Source of the DNA: Pteria penguin
Taxonomy: Eukaryota; Mollusca; Bivalvia; Pterioida; Pteriidae
Assembly (NCBI GenBank): GCA_035048485.1
Contig: CM068590.1
Coordinates: forward strand, 6,454,329-6,518,328
Length of the DNA: 64,000 nucleotides
Direction: 5' to 3'
Shown one piece after another: positions 1-15,891 of this stretch. Every line of letters starts with the position of its first letter. The first letter of the stretch is position 1. A program made the position numbers and the translations under genes. The notes under the pieces were generated by a model. The model had not been told where the DNA came from and ran no database searches. It saw only the letters and a list, made by a program, of their open reading frames with translations.

Positions 1-1466
1 AAGTAAATCGATATAAAAGATATCTAGAGTATATTTTGGTTACTGCTAAAAGCGCATTCTTTCGTCTATGATTTTAAGAGGACCTTGTGTGTCCACTCTT
101 AATATTGTTGTGTTGGAGATCGAATATTACGTTTAGGGATGCTATTTCACTACTAAAAACTTGAATTTGATGGTCTTCGAAGTTAGTCAAATATCTTGGT
201 AAATTATTAAAATCGAAAAGGAAAACCTGGAAATCAGACACTCAGAAATCTAATATAACTAACAAAAATAGCAAAAAGCACTCAAATATCAAAACTTTTA
301 GCCAACTGGCCTTTTCAATTAGTTTAATGGCAAGCTAATTCTATCTATGTACAATCCATGTTAGCTATCAGAGACATTCAACAAAAATAACAAATACATA
401 TAAAAAAAAAGCATGACGTCACATCTAACTAACATAGTTTGTACAAAGATAGATTAAGTTTTACATTAAACCATTTGCAAAAGGCCAGGTGGACGAAAAT
501 CTGTGGATATTGAGTGTTTCTTATTATTCATGTCACGGACTTCCTTCCTGGACGATTGTAATCTATTTTCTAAAATAATCTGGTTTAAACTGCTTTTGAG
601 TTTGGGTTCGTTACTCCAAACCTGCATGGTACAAAAAACTTTGAAGTCTCTTATGCATATCCTCTTATCTGGTTATTTACCCTAAAGGATGGCAATGGCA
701 TCAGATAATTATAGAGATATATTGAACCTATGTGCTTTTAATCCAAGTTCATCAACGATTGAGCAACAACAATTTCTCAAGCGTACACGTTTTGGAGAGA
801 ATGGATTGTGCAAACCATCTGGACATCTGGAAACCAAAACCTCATGAAAACTTTACTACAGTGAACAATGTTCATGCTGTCTCTTCAAGATTAATGAACA
901 ATTTCCTGTATTGTTACTGTGAAATCGATATATAGTTTAAACATAACGACCAATCTAATGTACTTTATACAGTGCTTGACAAACATGCAGTTAGAGTAGA
1001 ATACACAACACTAGGTGCAAGATGGACAGTTAAGAAAAAGACACGAACTGAATACTAGCATATGCGTGCTCATTTGTTCACACTGATTCACACTACATAC
1101 TATAAGGTGTTATACCACCACGTGCAATGCTAGCTACGTAAGCATTCTTAAACACAATGATGCATTGATAGAGGTATCAGCATTTTAAGGACATGGCATG
1201 AACGTATCATGATTTACATATTCAGGATTTTTTAACTGCAATCTTATTTATATGTCAAGCAAAAAAAAAATCAACTGAAAGAGTTTCAGAATTAAGAAAA
1301 CGATCAAGTTTGGCGATTACTTATAGTACTTGTTTTCCTATGTTATCAAGAACTGTAGATGTTTTGTTTCTACTTTTATTTTTCATAAGATAAATTCTTA
1401 GCAGAAGGAACAAGTTCAAATGTTAAAAGATAAAAGATCGACACAGAACATTCAATGACTTTTATA
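1..1466. other. AT-rich 3' flank, nothing recognised
   Basis: This stretch lies downstream of the GPI-anchored protein gene. The short open frames at 503-685 and 732-935 have no recognisable motif. I see no RNA gene or structured repeat here. Confidence 0.5.
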
Positions 1467-1878
1467 TTTATTTAATTCTTGACATATAAATAAAGATACA
1501 TAAATCATAAATTATGAACAATAGAAATAAAAGAAAGTATTTCCAACATATTTTTGCTAAAAGTTCCCCTTATTGAAATCTCGTACAGTAATTCAATGGT
1601 ATGAATTTAACATGTTTTAAATCTGCCTTAGTTTATATAAAATGATGTTATTCATGACATTGCAGATAAACGAATATTAGAATAGCCGATAGTAACGTGT
1701 ATACATATATACAATAATGAGTTATATACAACACCGGTAGTGGGTTAGTAACTACAATGCCAGAATAATGTTATGCATGATCTATACAATATTAGAAAGA
1801 TGATATAAAACACAAACAATTAAGATTTATGTGTAACGTGAAAACATGATTTAATATTAATAAAAATGCGAACAAGAA
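1467..1878 (-). other. Probable 3' UTR of the GPI-anchored protein gene
   Basis: This AT-rich stretch follows the stop codon at 1879-1881. A minus-strand AATAAA (TTTATT on the plus strand, 1467-1472) is a possible polyadenylation signal. No coding potential is seen. The end point is a guess without transcript data. Confidence 0.35.
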
Positions 1879-4800
1879 TCATAAAAGCAGCACGAGGGTA
1901 ATAGATACAATAGCAATGATTTGCCTCCAAGAAGCTGTTACAGCAGTTGTACCGCCTCCTGGTCCTGCCACTACATTCGAACCCGGTGTTGAATTGGTTG
2001 CATTGAGTCCAAGGAATCCTTCATAACAAAAGAAAACAAGTATAAAACTTTGGGAAAAATTCTTTTACTCATCAGTGGATGAGGCATATAATATAATCGA
2101 TGACTTTGAATTTGAACATTGAAATGTGTGTCGTATATCTTGTATGTATACACAGAATTGTAAAGAAAATAAAACCCGAGGAAATCTAATGTAATTTTTA
2201 ATATTCTTTTCTAACCATCCCTTTCTCTCTTCAGTCTCAGGTCAGATTTGTTATCAGATTCGACCTGTATCAGGCCAGAAGTTCAATTTAACCATCCCTA
2301 TCCCTTTATTATGTATTGCTAGATATGTTATCAGACAGAAAATGGATTATTAAAACTATCCCTCTGCTCTTTAATCGCTTATCAATTTCATATCGGACCA
2401 GAAACTTCTCTTATTTATTGTCATCTCTCTAAAATCACAGATTTCAAATTCAAATATTTGTAATGATAAAATCAATTTCTTTAAATTTCTTGTCAATCCT
2501 ACCTCTCTGAACTCTTTGATTCCAAAAATATCAAACCAAGGGGTTTTTTTTTATAAATTTTATCAGATTTGTTATCAGGGTATCAGGTTAGAAATAATCT
2601 TAATTGTCACCGTCTCTCGTCTAAACTTGTAATATTACATATAATCGCTTTTATAACCCCTTATCAGATATTTTACATGTTCCCGTTTTCAATCTCAATT
2701 ACAAACAAAATTACCTGTTGGGATATCAAATGGCGGGAAATCGGTGAAGAAGTCATCAATATTGAAGTTCCCTATGTCACCAGTATTACCGCCAATATTC
2801 ACATTAGTCTGGTCAGGTGACCGATTCAGTTTCGTCAAACATGTTCCCTCAATCTTTGGTAGGGTGAAATATGCGCCATACAGCTCCATTCCCTCAAGAC
2901 CACAATTACTGATTACATGAAGTCCATAGCAGTTTGCTGTTAAAAGAATTGCTCTGAAATAGATAAATGCAGTGTGCTGAAGTATAGAGCATTATATATC
3001 ATTAGAAAACTAAAGATGGATCGAATAATTTTTCTTTGAGTACAAGCATGCACCAAATAAGTGCATAAATATTTGTGTGAATGAAATAAATTTTACATAT
3101 TGTTTAAAAACGTATTGTAAAGAATCTATTTCAAACATTTATCAATTAAGGATAGAACAGCGATAGAAACGCCTCAAGCATTGGCTGCCATATGACCGAT
3201 AAAATCATGTTGTACAGTGTATACCGACAAGGAATGGATGTTTTGTATTAAATTGTCGAACCTATTCTTTCCTTCCTGTGCACTAGTGTACAATTTAGCA
3301 TTTTGTCTTAATGTCTTATTTTGTTAAATGTCATTAAAAGTTATACATACATTGAATTTATAATAAACAACCTGTTAATGTCATTAATGCTAATAAACAT
3401 GGAGACAAGCATGTGTGGCATTAGCGGAGCTCGGCTTGAATATCGGCGTAGTTTTTTCCTCAATATTTGAGTGATCTCGTGCAATGTTAAAAATATTGTC
3501 ACTTTCAAAATGTTTTCAAAATTCGAAAGTATTAATATAGTTCGTATTGAAGATAAAGAACTTTTTTTTTATTAATAATCGTGAACGCAATAGCTTAGCG
3601 ATCACACAAATCTAACAAATCGGTATTCTTTTAGTAGTTAGTTTAGTTTTTACAACAGCAATAATAAAGCTATTCTGGCTATTTAATTATACTCCCCCGT
3701 AGCTAAGACAGAAGGAATTCTCATTTTCTAAACCATAATACTTATGTTTAAATAATTTGTTTACTTTTGCAGTTTTATTATGCCATATTGTATACTCCAT
3801 GCATATGGTATAACACAGGGAATAGGGAAGAAATCGACTTCACATGGTTACCCATGATTAGTTTATTGCGATAATTTTTATCTCATGTCGACTCCTTCGC
3901 GTAAGTAGACAAGTATATTCTACAAAGCAATATTAATTCAATCCTAATTATGGTTAACATAAATAACAACAACAACAAAAAATACTTCATAGATAATAAT
4001 ATTATCTTCTTATGGTACGATAGTTAGAAATGGATGAACAGACAAATGCACAAAAATAGACAAATAAACAAATTCATATTTCTGAAGCATGGTTCCATTC
4101 GAACACTCTTATGTTATCTATATGAAAGTCAACAAATGGTGTGTACACAAATACACACAAAGATAGATAATGAGATAGCGATTGAACCCTACTAATATAC
4201 TTTCCGATTGTATCTTTAGAGGTTAATTTGATCACTTTCAAGCAGGAGTATTCGGGGTTTTATTAACACCCAGGGTATAAAGACCCTACCTTTCTGTAAA
4301 AAACTTAATTCTGAGCAAGAGCCGTATTTAGAAATGAGTGATAAATATAAAAATATACACATTTAACCACTGAGTAGAAAGAAATAAAAATTATGTTTAA
4401 AACCTCTCATCTTATTAACTGTAAATATCATACATGTAAATATGTTTGTTCTCTACATAACGTGAGAAATAAAAAAAATTCATCCGAATGGGTATATTTA
4501 ACTAAGAAATATCAATACATCTTATTTCCGTTAATAAACAGCACAGACATGCACTTACCCAATTTCAAATTATTACAGTGTGTGATATTTCATGACTTTT
4601 GCTTCGTGTAAAACAAAAGTCTGAGTTGGGTATCATAACTTAAAAAAACCCCTTAAAATCTTTTTTTTTCAATAAAATTTTGTATTTTGGGAAATATATA
4701 TCATGATTTCAACAAAAAATATGTATTGTGAAAAAGCAAAGAAATTTTACCAAATGTGAAAGGTTTCATTCAAACTTTATTTATTTACTTTTTTCTTTTC

Positions 4801-7800
4801 AATTTTTATTTATATTTTAGATTGATTCTTTGGTTCATTTTTTCGGTCGTTTTGGTTTCAAAACTGCTCTTCAAATATTTATATAAATGAGAATTCCAAC
4901 CATTCGGCCACTAGCATCACTGAAGAGACAGAAGTTGTCGAAATGCGCATCTGGTGTACAAAATTAAAAGGTATATATGTTTTATATTTATTATTATTAT
5001 CATTATTTGTAATGTAAATGTAAATGTAATGTATTTGTAAATGTGTATATAACATTTGTTATGAGAGAATTTTATGTCTGTCAGATGTGTCAAGTAATGG
5101 TAAATATCAATTGTAAATCGAATGAAATCTGAAAGCAATTGACAGCTGCACGTTATGTTTTTTTTTTTAAAAAAGGTCATCAGTATATCTAGAACTAGAT
5201 AAACTTAATCTGTTAAACACTAGAAAAGTGTACGTATTATTATTGATGTTATTGGTTGAAATGTTAATATGCTTCTGCTATTTCAAAACTTACTCGCAAT
5301 AATACACCTTTTGTTCGGCTTGCGTTAATAACGGAGAAGAGGCAGTTGCCATTTTGTTCTGTATGTTCCTTAAACATCCTTTAGTATTAATATTCCGCGC
5401 ATGTCCTCTGATGCAATTCGCTGCAATTTCTGGCAAAGAAGAGTAATCAAAATGGTATTATTAGCCTCAGCATTTACAATTAACGATAACTTGTTAATAA
5501 CATAGAGATTGAAAGTAACACAGAACAAAAACACATGAAACAAATTATAGATTTCATACACAATAAACTCAGCTTTATACACTGACGCTACGGCAAGCAA
5601 CAGCAAACAACAGAAGTATTTGAAAAACGGAATTAGTATGTCAGTTTGTACAATAAGATTCTCCAATCAATAAGCTAATAAGACATTTTGAATTGTTCAT
5701 TGTTGAAGATATCTATAATTCCATTCGACCCCCCTAAAAAAAAAAGAAAAACCAAAACCAAAACAACACACACACGCATATAAAACCAAAACCAACCCCC
5801 TCCCCCCAAAAAAACCCCAAGAGGCCCAAGTGGGCCCATATCGCTCACCTGAGTACCTAGATGATCAGTCATGCAGGAAGGAAGAATTCATTTATCTTTG
5901 CATTACTGTGACTAAGCCAACACAAATGTTGAAAATATGTCAAATTTTATTTCAGACCAGAATAAAAAACAACACTTTTTGCACATCCATTCAGGTGATT
6001 TTGATATTAAGCATTTGCTTTGTCTCTGCAAGATGTGATTCAGGGCAACAAGTCAGTCATTTTCTTTAGGTGGGGCCTTTTGTTGACTGATTTTAAGTCT
6101 GGGTCATGAATAACAATTGTTTCAAATACTGTCCAGATCTAACTTAAAATGGCCTAATTTCATATGTTGAGTGTTGAGAAACATCAAAAAACTTATTTAG
6201 ATGTGTAAAGAAATGAAAAAATTGACCACAGCTGGTTTTGAACCGCTACTTTCCATATTTTAATTACCAAGTGGTATATATACCATTGTGAGACCTAGAT
6301 TTTAGACATGGTGGCATTATATGTTAACCAATGGTGAAATTTACAAAATTGTTAGAGGACCTATAGTACTTCATGTATTCCATGTTTCATTAAAATCTTC
6401 ATGTGGTATAACAGCAGAAGTTAAAAATGTGAAGAATTGTTCCTATACACCCTCATTTGGAAGTCTTAAAAAATTCATAGAAAATCCAAAAATTGAGAAG
6501 TAAAATTCCTTACCATAATTATGATCACAATAGTCCATAAGAATTCATCATTATCAATCAACTAGGAAATATCACACTTTTCTGCATTGAAATCACCAAG
6601 TCCAAACAAATGTCGAAAAAAAATTCTAAAATTTGATTTTGGAAGGGAACCAAAATAACAATACGTCTTCACTCATCCCTCTAGATCATTTCTATGCATT
6701 CTGTTTATCTCTGTATACAGCCCATATGAAGAAGAATATTGTCAAAGGAGGGTACTCTTTTGTGACCTACTTTTGACTATGGTGGCGCCACCTGTACAGA
6801 GGTCTGGAGGAACACAACAGAATTTGAAGAGGATCAGAAGTGATTTATTTCTACCAAGATTTATTAAAATCCTTTGAACAGTTTTGCAGAAAAAGTTGAG
6901 AATGTGAGAAATGGCGGTTGCCCCCCCCCCCCTTTTTTTTTGGAAGTCTTAAAAAAATCAATAAAAAATCAAAAATTGAGATTTTGACGAAATTCTTTCA
7001 CAATATTATTCCTTACCACAATTATGATCAAAATAGTCATTAAGAAATCATCAATATCAATTAACTCAAAAACATGACACTTTTCTCCATTGAAATTACT
7101 AAGTCCAAAAACACGTCAAAAAAGCGTAAAATTCTATTTGACGGATCTTAATCCCGAACACAAATTTTGATAACCAATCTTTATAGATTGTTGAAATACA
7201 ATTAGTTTCCCCATTTATGCAGTGGTTCTGGAGAAGAAGATGTTTGAAGAGGGGTACCGTTTTGGGCACTTTTGGCCCGCCTTGGATCCACCCCTGAGGG
7301 AATCTGGATCCCGAACACAATTTTAGTAGGGGATGTTGATTACATCATTTATACAAAGTTTGATCCAAATCTGCAATGTAGTTCTAGAGAAGTCGTCGAA
7401 AATGTGAAAAAGTTAACGACGGACGGACGACGGACGGGCCACTATGACTATAGCTCACTTGAGGCTTTGGCTCAGGAGAGCTAAAAAAAGGAAAGAAAAA
7501 CCTGTCTATAAACAACAAACAGTTCACAGTTAACCCTATTTCTGTCCTGTACATTTGCCTATTAACTAAAGCATTACATTGTTATTCCGTCCACTCCGAT
7601 GATAAATACGACAGTACCTGATGCTATGTCATCGAGGCGCTGAGATAACAAAATATTGATGTGAATATATATGAAATCCTGACCGGGTGTGGGAACTTAA
7701 TTTATGTTACGAATATAAGGCATAGGTTTTTTAAATCTAAGTATATAAGGCTACTCATTCTTCAAGGTTAGAAAGGCAAACTGTAAAAGAACTGAAACTA

Positions 7801-10800
7801 TTTCATCAACATCATTCCTGTTATGATTATAATAAAATGGCAGACGGACTAAAATATGTGTGAGATCAGTCAACACAACCTAAGTGAAATTAACAAAAAA
7901 AAAAAAAAAAAAAGTGGCCGTTATTGTAGTTAGAGATAATATAGTATACTATACGTTGTCCAACAGAATTTTAGTTCAAAATTTAACAACGATGTTATAT
8001 ATTGACGTTTTCCAGAATAAGAGCAGTGGTTTGTTTGTAATTTTGAATATTTTGCTATAATTGTGGTTATGATTCTAACTTCGCTGAAATTTGATCTCTC
8101 TAAAATAAATACAATAAGACTATGTTATATTAATTTTCATGACGTATCTTGCTTTCGCAACGTTCATGGTGGCAAATAATCCTTTTTGATAACTTTAATG
8201 TTTTTATCTAATTTTTTATTCACTGTAATTTATTTCTCTGTCTAGTCGATGAGTGACTGACAATTAACAGCAGGCCATGTCTTATACAAGAGTCTTAGTT
8301 TTATGAATGTAGAAGGAAACGAAACGGAACGTAAAATTATTCGAAAATTCACAGCTGGAAATCTAAACTTCTAACGAAGTACATGAGTTTTCTGTAAAAC
8401 GTTGGAAACCCCCCCCCCCCCAAATACCACCCCCCTCTCCCCAACACACCACAAAAAAAACCCCACAAAAGCCAGCAACAACAATAACAACAACCACTAA
8501 GTGAATAAAACACAGAAAAGACTTCCCCTCCTTCTAAAACACCAAATATCATTTTGCTACCATTATATAACAGTATTGAGTACTTCTATAACAGTTTGGA
8601 CATTTCACGTACACTTTTTGAGTCTGTTCATCATTTTGTGCTTTACTTTATTTTGTGTATACTCACGATAGTTGTTGGCTGATCTACACGGGGTGGTGAG
8701 TAGCTCCCTGTTATACTGCCTCATGGGCATGGTCCTCGTGGTCAGATTATTGGCTAGACACTGCTCATACAAACTCTCGTATCTGAAAAATTTTGATTTG
8801 GATTTATTAGTTTTGTTCCCAGACATACGACAATCGAAGTACAATTTCCTGAAAGTTCTTGGGTTCTTACACACCATTCAACTAATAAACATAAATTATT
8901 GGCGACCAGCGTTAAGCATTTTGTATACAAGTAGTGCAGCTTTTGTGACCTCTCAACTTGAAAAATTTGTTGATCCTTAGTTTGTATATGAGGGATTATT
9001 TATATATTTTTAAGTAAAAAAATACCGAAGTACCGAGGGGTAAACCACATCTCATAGTCCATGGAACAAAGGGGACAATATCGTGTTTAGTGTCATATTC
9101 AGACAAATGAGAACCTCAATAAAATCGAGGTGAGACCAGGTGCCCGGGAGGAGTAAGCGCCCCCTGGTTGCATGAGACACCCGTCGCAAAAATCCTGCGA
9201 CAACTTTTAAAATATAGGAGGCAAATACATAAATATACACGCATGAACAAACGAAGGACACAGGAACACGAAGTCAAATTTTCCATTCAAGACAAGAAAT
9301 GCTGCCTGCCTGAAACTTCCGGTGTCGGAAATGCAGGTGAACAAATATCTGTATATACGTGTATACACGTATTATGTCAAATCAAGTATAGTCAAAAAGT
9401 AAAGAAGGTTAATTTGTATGGTCAGGTCCCAAAATATCGGTTAACATTCTTGAAAAAGGAATCTGAAATTGCAATAGATCCATATAACGACCATAGAACT
9501 TCCTCAGTGACAATTTCAAATGTTCCTCAATATATACTTGTGAGAGTAATTTCGTGGCAAGAAGCCTCGCTCTCAAGAAGAAATTTTCGTATTTAGAGCA
9601 TGTCCTGGCATAGCGTATAAGTTGTGAAATGAAGACGCCATATGCAGGAGAGGAAGGTATGTTGCTACTCAGTAAAGGGAAGTTGGTAATAATGAAATTG
9701 AAATCGTTACGTTTGTCATAAAGAAAGGTAACTAATGAACCATCGTCACTAACTGATAGCAATATGTGTCCTTTGCTAATACTGTTTTTGTGGAGAGTGG
9801 GAAGGTGGGTCCGTAAACCAGTTAACCACACTAATTAATTAACTAATGTCATATCAATTGACCGTGTTAAGTCGGTATCTCAACTGTACTTTAATAGAAA
9901 AATTTTGTGATCTTATTTGAGTGATAAGTTCGTCGCTTAATGAATTAAAGTAAAATGTGTGCTTGAAACAAAAACAAATGTTCAGATAACACAGTATGAA
10001 AATGGAAGGGAATCCTTATATACTGAATAAGATTTTGCAATTTCAAGATAGAATGTTTAAACATTATTTTGATTACAGAGCTGAATATTCAATAAGAAGT
10101 ATGTTCGTTAAGAAGAATTCATACCGGCATTGCACATTGCTTGAAAAGGGAGAGTTGATGACTTTGTCGAAAGTTTCTACCGTACAACCCCAAACCTTGT
10201 CTCCAATGACTCCTGCATCTGTGTTTCTATAACAAAAATGCATAATTGGTAATATACTATTTATTGTGATATTCTATTTCATTCATGAAACTTAATGACA
10301 GCAATTTTGCCACTATAATTCTATTTAACCTTTATATCGTAATCTATTCATTTTTATATCATAAGTAACGGAACATATACTCCATCATTTATTCATGCCC
10401 TGTTGGCAATTAATGACTGTTCAGTGATGATTGTGTCATTAAAGAGGATGTCCACAATATTTGAAGAGCAATTCAAAATGTCACTTATAGTCTGAAATAA
10501 GTATTGGAGAGACGCTTTGTAGTTTTTATTTATTTAGAACATTTAATCCTATTAATAATTGAAGAAAACATTTCGTTTGAATAGAGAAAATTTGGATACA
10601 ACAAAATCTCTGTTTTAGATATTAGTTTAAAAAATGAAAATGTGTGAATACTTACAGAGATTCTGCAACGTGAAATACATCTGAAAATAAATACGAAATG
10701 TGAATTTATATTCAGTGTTAAAAATACATGTACATCTTAGTAATGCCAATTTATAAACATGTTCAAAATACTTGTCAAATCTGAATTGACATAAGATTGA

Positions 10801-13176
10801 AAATTATATCATCATTATATTTTCTTTATCAAAATAATAACAAGATATATACTTTTAGACCATAAACACCCTTTTGACTTCATTACGAGTGTGATGGAAA
10901 TACATATTAAGAGTTATATATACAACCACTAGTTACATACAGACAATTGGGATTCATTCAGCCAAACGCGTCCGCTTCGAGTTTTAACATAGTGCCCGAA
11001 ATGTATTAAGGGGTATGACTTTGGTTTTATCGTACACAATAGTCCTAATTTTCAGTCATATATTAATATTTATATGAATAAAAGCATTTGAGTTCACTGC
11101 AGAAGCATACATGAATGAAATATTCTTAATTATTTTCTCACTTTAGGCAATAAATATAAAAAAAACCCCAAAGATTGAATAGTAAGATTTTGCATAAGTT
11201 AAAAGGTATATATGTTCTATATTTATTATAACCACTAGGCCCGGGGTCACTGTTGGTGGACTGATAGTCGCCGAGGGCATCATAAGTCTAGTTTTCAGTG
11301 CTTTTGTACTGACGGTCTATTTTTCAGTGCTTTTGTACTGACATGAAATATATACTTAAAATTTTCTGTCATGAAATTATGTAAATTACTCTAAAACTAA
11401 GGAGTATCTCCCTCATGCATAGCTCTGTCCTTAGACTGATTCTTTCGATTACTTTTTTTGGTCATTTTGGTTTCAATACTGCTCTTTAAATATTTATAAT
11501 ATATGAGAATTCATTCAGCCACGAGCATCACTGAAGAGACATAAATTGTCGAAATGCGCACCTGGTGCACAAAATTAAAGGTATGTATGTTGTATATTTA
11601 TTACTTAGATCTGAAAATAAATCGCAAAAATCATTAGTCTAGATCATCTCAGAGTTTGAAACCCATTCGATTTACCATCTCTTAAATCATCACACCGTGT
11701 ATTGAGACTTTTTAAAGTCCAATGTACCACTAGGAATACCACGTATGGTTTACAATATGAATATTACAAGTCATTAATGATCCCTTAGCCAAACTATAAT
11801 TTCTATCGTGTGAAAATATCCATATTATATCGTTATTGGTGAAAATGCAGTGGCTTTAATCATTGAAATATGATGTCATGTGCGACATAACATTAAACAC
11901 TCGTTTGGAAAGTATAATGTCAAATACAGTGCAGTACCGCAATGTAGAAGAAATGTTAAACCTTGATAGTAAATGAGACATTGAATGCTCATAAGGCGTG
12001 CGTTGTATGGAAAATACTTCATTTATACCGAACAAGATGTAAAGATTTGGAAAACGGCTGATTGTTCGGCAATATAGCCGTGGTTAAGCTATTGATTTAT
12101 AGTGAAACGAATTTCTGCAAAATACATTTTAAACCATCTTTTGATAACATGTTCCGGAATGCAAATCTCCCATATGTTATTCTGATTTTATTCAGCGAAT
12201 GATTCACGCGCGATGTACAGCTGAAGTCTCGTCCGGGTAATAATCGAATTAGCCGGTGAAGATTGAAAACTTGTTTTCGTCAAGATCATGTTTATTAGCT
12301 TTGCTACGTAGTTCACACATTGATTCATTTGAAATTTCCCCTCCACCCTAACTCATGATGAGTTATTGGAAAGGTGTATTCAACAATGTATATTCATGTA
12401 TAATTAATTATGTCAAATACTTTTTAATGTAATTCTAACACTACTTTTCACTCAAGAGGGGATAAGTTTAAAATACTGAATCGATTATTTTATATCCAGT
12501 CCTCAAATTGTCTGCACTATTTTTCTTCATATCTTTCCTATATTAACATATTTCATACATTTGTAGATCATTTCACTGAACTGACTTGAACTCATAAATT
12601 ACCTTTGTCCTGAATTCTATAATAGGATTATATCGGTTCACTTAGCATACAATTCAAGAAAATGTACTTTTAATTCTCATATCTTAAAACGTATTTCAGA
12701 ACCCTAATCTTTTTGTCATTTGGAAATATTAAAATAATAGTTTTGTGTAACGGCCATGGTTTTTTTTTCATAATTTATTTGCAATATAAACCCATTTTAG
12801 ATATAACTATAACCCGGGTGAGGATATATTGTTAACCTTCAACATTATTATAACTACATAGATCACAAACGTATATATAATCATACATACGCATACGTGT
12901 AATACACCCACTCACATTTTGCATAAAATGCCCTTTTTTTTTAAATACACACGCACATGTATAAACACATACATATATTGACGAACGAAACCATATACAT
13001 GTACATACATAATAAACACATTCATGTCTACAAATACGCATATAATTCTAATACTTAAAATTCTCGATGATTTTACTTATAGCATTCATAAAACCATGAT
13101 TTGATTTGCAAAATATATTGTATCTAAGAATAAGAACATTTTTCAAATAACTTTTTAAAATAAATTCGTTTTCTTT

Positions 13177-13211
<35 letters not shown>

Positions 13212-15718
13212 TTTTTTTTTTTTTTTTGGGGGGGGTTTTCTTTTTCGAATCTAGCTGTCATTTTGTATGAAATAAATACGTTCATTTAAAAATGTCTTTT
13301 TATCGTTAACTTCATAATAGAAACATATAATGATGTGTGTCCTTAAATATTAAAACGTCATATTGAACCCAGAAGTTGTCAAATACTTTTAACAATGCCA
13401 CACTCATAAATAAGATGTGCAGAGTTCTCAACAGATTCATTACAATTAATATCACACATTTCTTAGTTTACATTTTCAAAAGAAATGAGTGTTGCATAAT
13501 ATGTTATTTAATAATTTATAGTTATTTAATAATTTATATACTTAATTTATAGTTAATAATTCATAGATAACTTATCTTTCAAAAAACCCCGCCAATTTGA
13601 CATTTTACATACTTCAGTGGTTTGATAATAAATGGGTAAAACATTAAATGAAACAACCCCCCCCCCAAAAAAAAAAAAACAACATGTAAATAAGTAAATA
13701 AATGAATAAAAAATCATAGACAGGCCGCCATTACACCCTCACAATTGTGTTTCTTTGTGACGTTATTGTTCTACACAACGCCATGATTATAAAAATTTTT
13801 ATGGCGGCACCAACCTGGTAGATGACAACACTATGGCAACTTTAAGGTGCCAATGTATATAGTGACACAGAGTTCCTGGTTTATACCGTCTCATAATTGA
13901 CGAGGCTTTTCTGGGTAAAAATATCTCAAAAACTGCAATAGGAAAATTGATCATTTTTTCGTCAGTGATGAAATGCTAAATAAAAATAATTTTCAGAGAA
14001 TTGTAGAAAAATTCACCGCTTGGTTCAATTTTGGGGGGAAATCTAAAAAAACCCCACTATTTTTAATGTTTTGAAATGTCATAATCAGATTTTATGAGAA
14101 TTAATTTCTATATATTAATGTAGGGTAGATACATTCCGGTTAAACTATGCTGATTTTATAATTTGTTGATAATTTTTTAATATTATTAATGTTTTTAAGA
14201 CGCTGACTACTTTGACGATTAAAATCGATTGGCATGATTTTAAAGTTGCGCAGCGCATTAAAACTCGTACCGAGAACGGACTCGTTAATATCGGATCATA
14301 CACGCTATATTTTTGTGCAACAGATGAACATTTCGACTTTGACGGACAGATAGATTGACGGATCATAGACCACCTCAGAGAAATCAAAACGGACAGTCGT
14401 GAGCGCGTTCGAATCATCATATTCGCAATTCAATGTAATAAAACTTAACATCCCCCAACCATACAGACTTAATGAAACATGTAATATACAGTGCATTGCC
14501 GATTGTAATATACATGGAATATCTTCCTGATGCAATGACATTTAATGCTCTGAAAGCGTGAAATTCTATATTTCTAGGTGATTGTCTCACTTTGTTCTTT
14601 ATTTCATAAAAAATACAGCAATTCACCTACAATATTACTCCAATAAACAATCATGAATTATTAGTGATCATGTTAGAGCGAAATCGGAATCCGGAAAGTT
14701 AATGACTGGGAACATTGATGTAACATTGAGACCGAAACGAATCTTAAAGCAAACAAAATAGTGATAATAATGAATAGAAGAACAGATAAATAGATTATCT
14801 TTCCGCTTAAACAACAACATCAACATGATTTGCTTCCGCTCTTTGGAAGAAGACATTTGTACTAATATCTAAAAAATAAATTTTGAAATATTTTAATGAG
14901 TTTTACCTCTAAAGTATTTTTCTCCCAAATTAATATTGAATATTGAAATATTTGGGGTACTGAATTTAATTAAATATTTGCATGAAATTTCATATAATTG
15001 CCCCTATGTTCTTGCTTCATGTATTCTGAATATTAGATACACGTATTCACATGCACTTACGCATGTAATTTTCAAAGAAATAATGTTCAAATAAATCTTT
15101 AAGGACATATTTGGACATTATGCTTTCTGTAATTCCAACTTCAAACACAATTTTCGGACACTGTATCAGATTTAGTAATTAATTTATCAGACACATGTAT
15201 GAAAATATTCAATGATTTCTTTTAATCTTTACAACTAACATATTTATACTCATGTACATAACTTAAACTTTATTTATTTTACAACGATTATAAAACAAGT
15301 TTACAACTTATATAAATCTTGCTCGTTGGCACAGATCTTGGTGTAAGGGTGTCGTTTGGGTGGGAGGAAACCGGAGTACCCGGAGAAAACCCACGAAGCC
15401 AGGTTGGTGACAGCCTCGCCATCTCACGTACCACACCGGGAATCGAACCCGGGTCGCATTGGTGAGAAGCGAGCGCGCTACCAACTGCGCTACCTACCAC
15501 CCCACCCCCTCCCATCTTTTTTTTTAACTATGTGTACATACGGGCACATTACGATTACGATTATTGATTCATTGCAGCATGTACTTCCCATCTGATGTTT
15601 ATATGATTTATTAAATAAATTTCAATAATTAGAAAAAGTGGAAGTTCGTTGCTTATTATTTCTATTTGGTTTTATTTATCAATTTATTAACTATGATAAT
15701 TGCCATCTTTATTATTAT

Positions 15719-15757
<39 letters not shown>

Positions 15758-15824
15758 AACTACTACTACTACTACTACTACTACTGTTGTTGTTGTCGTC
15801 ATAATATCATCATCATCATCATTT

Positions 15825-15891
<67 letters not shown>

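Noticed and set aside
7600..7640. 22-nt possible extra exon of the GPI-anchored protein gene, bounded by AG and GT
   Set aside because: Phase is incompatible with exons 4 and 5; inclusion gives a stop. The exon at 5294-5378 fits directly.
13178..13236. Long T and G homopolymer block as a structural signal
   Set aside because: More likely an assembly or sequencing length artefact; no adjoining structure supports a function.
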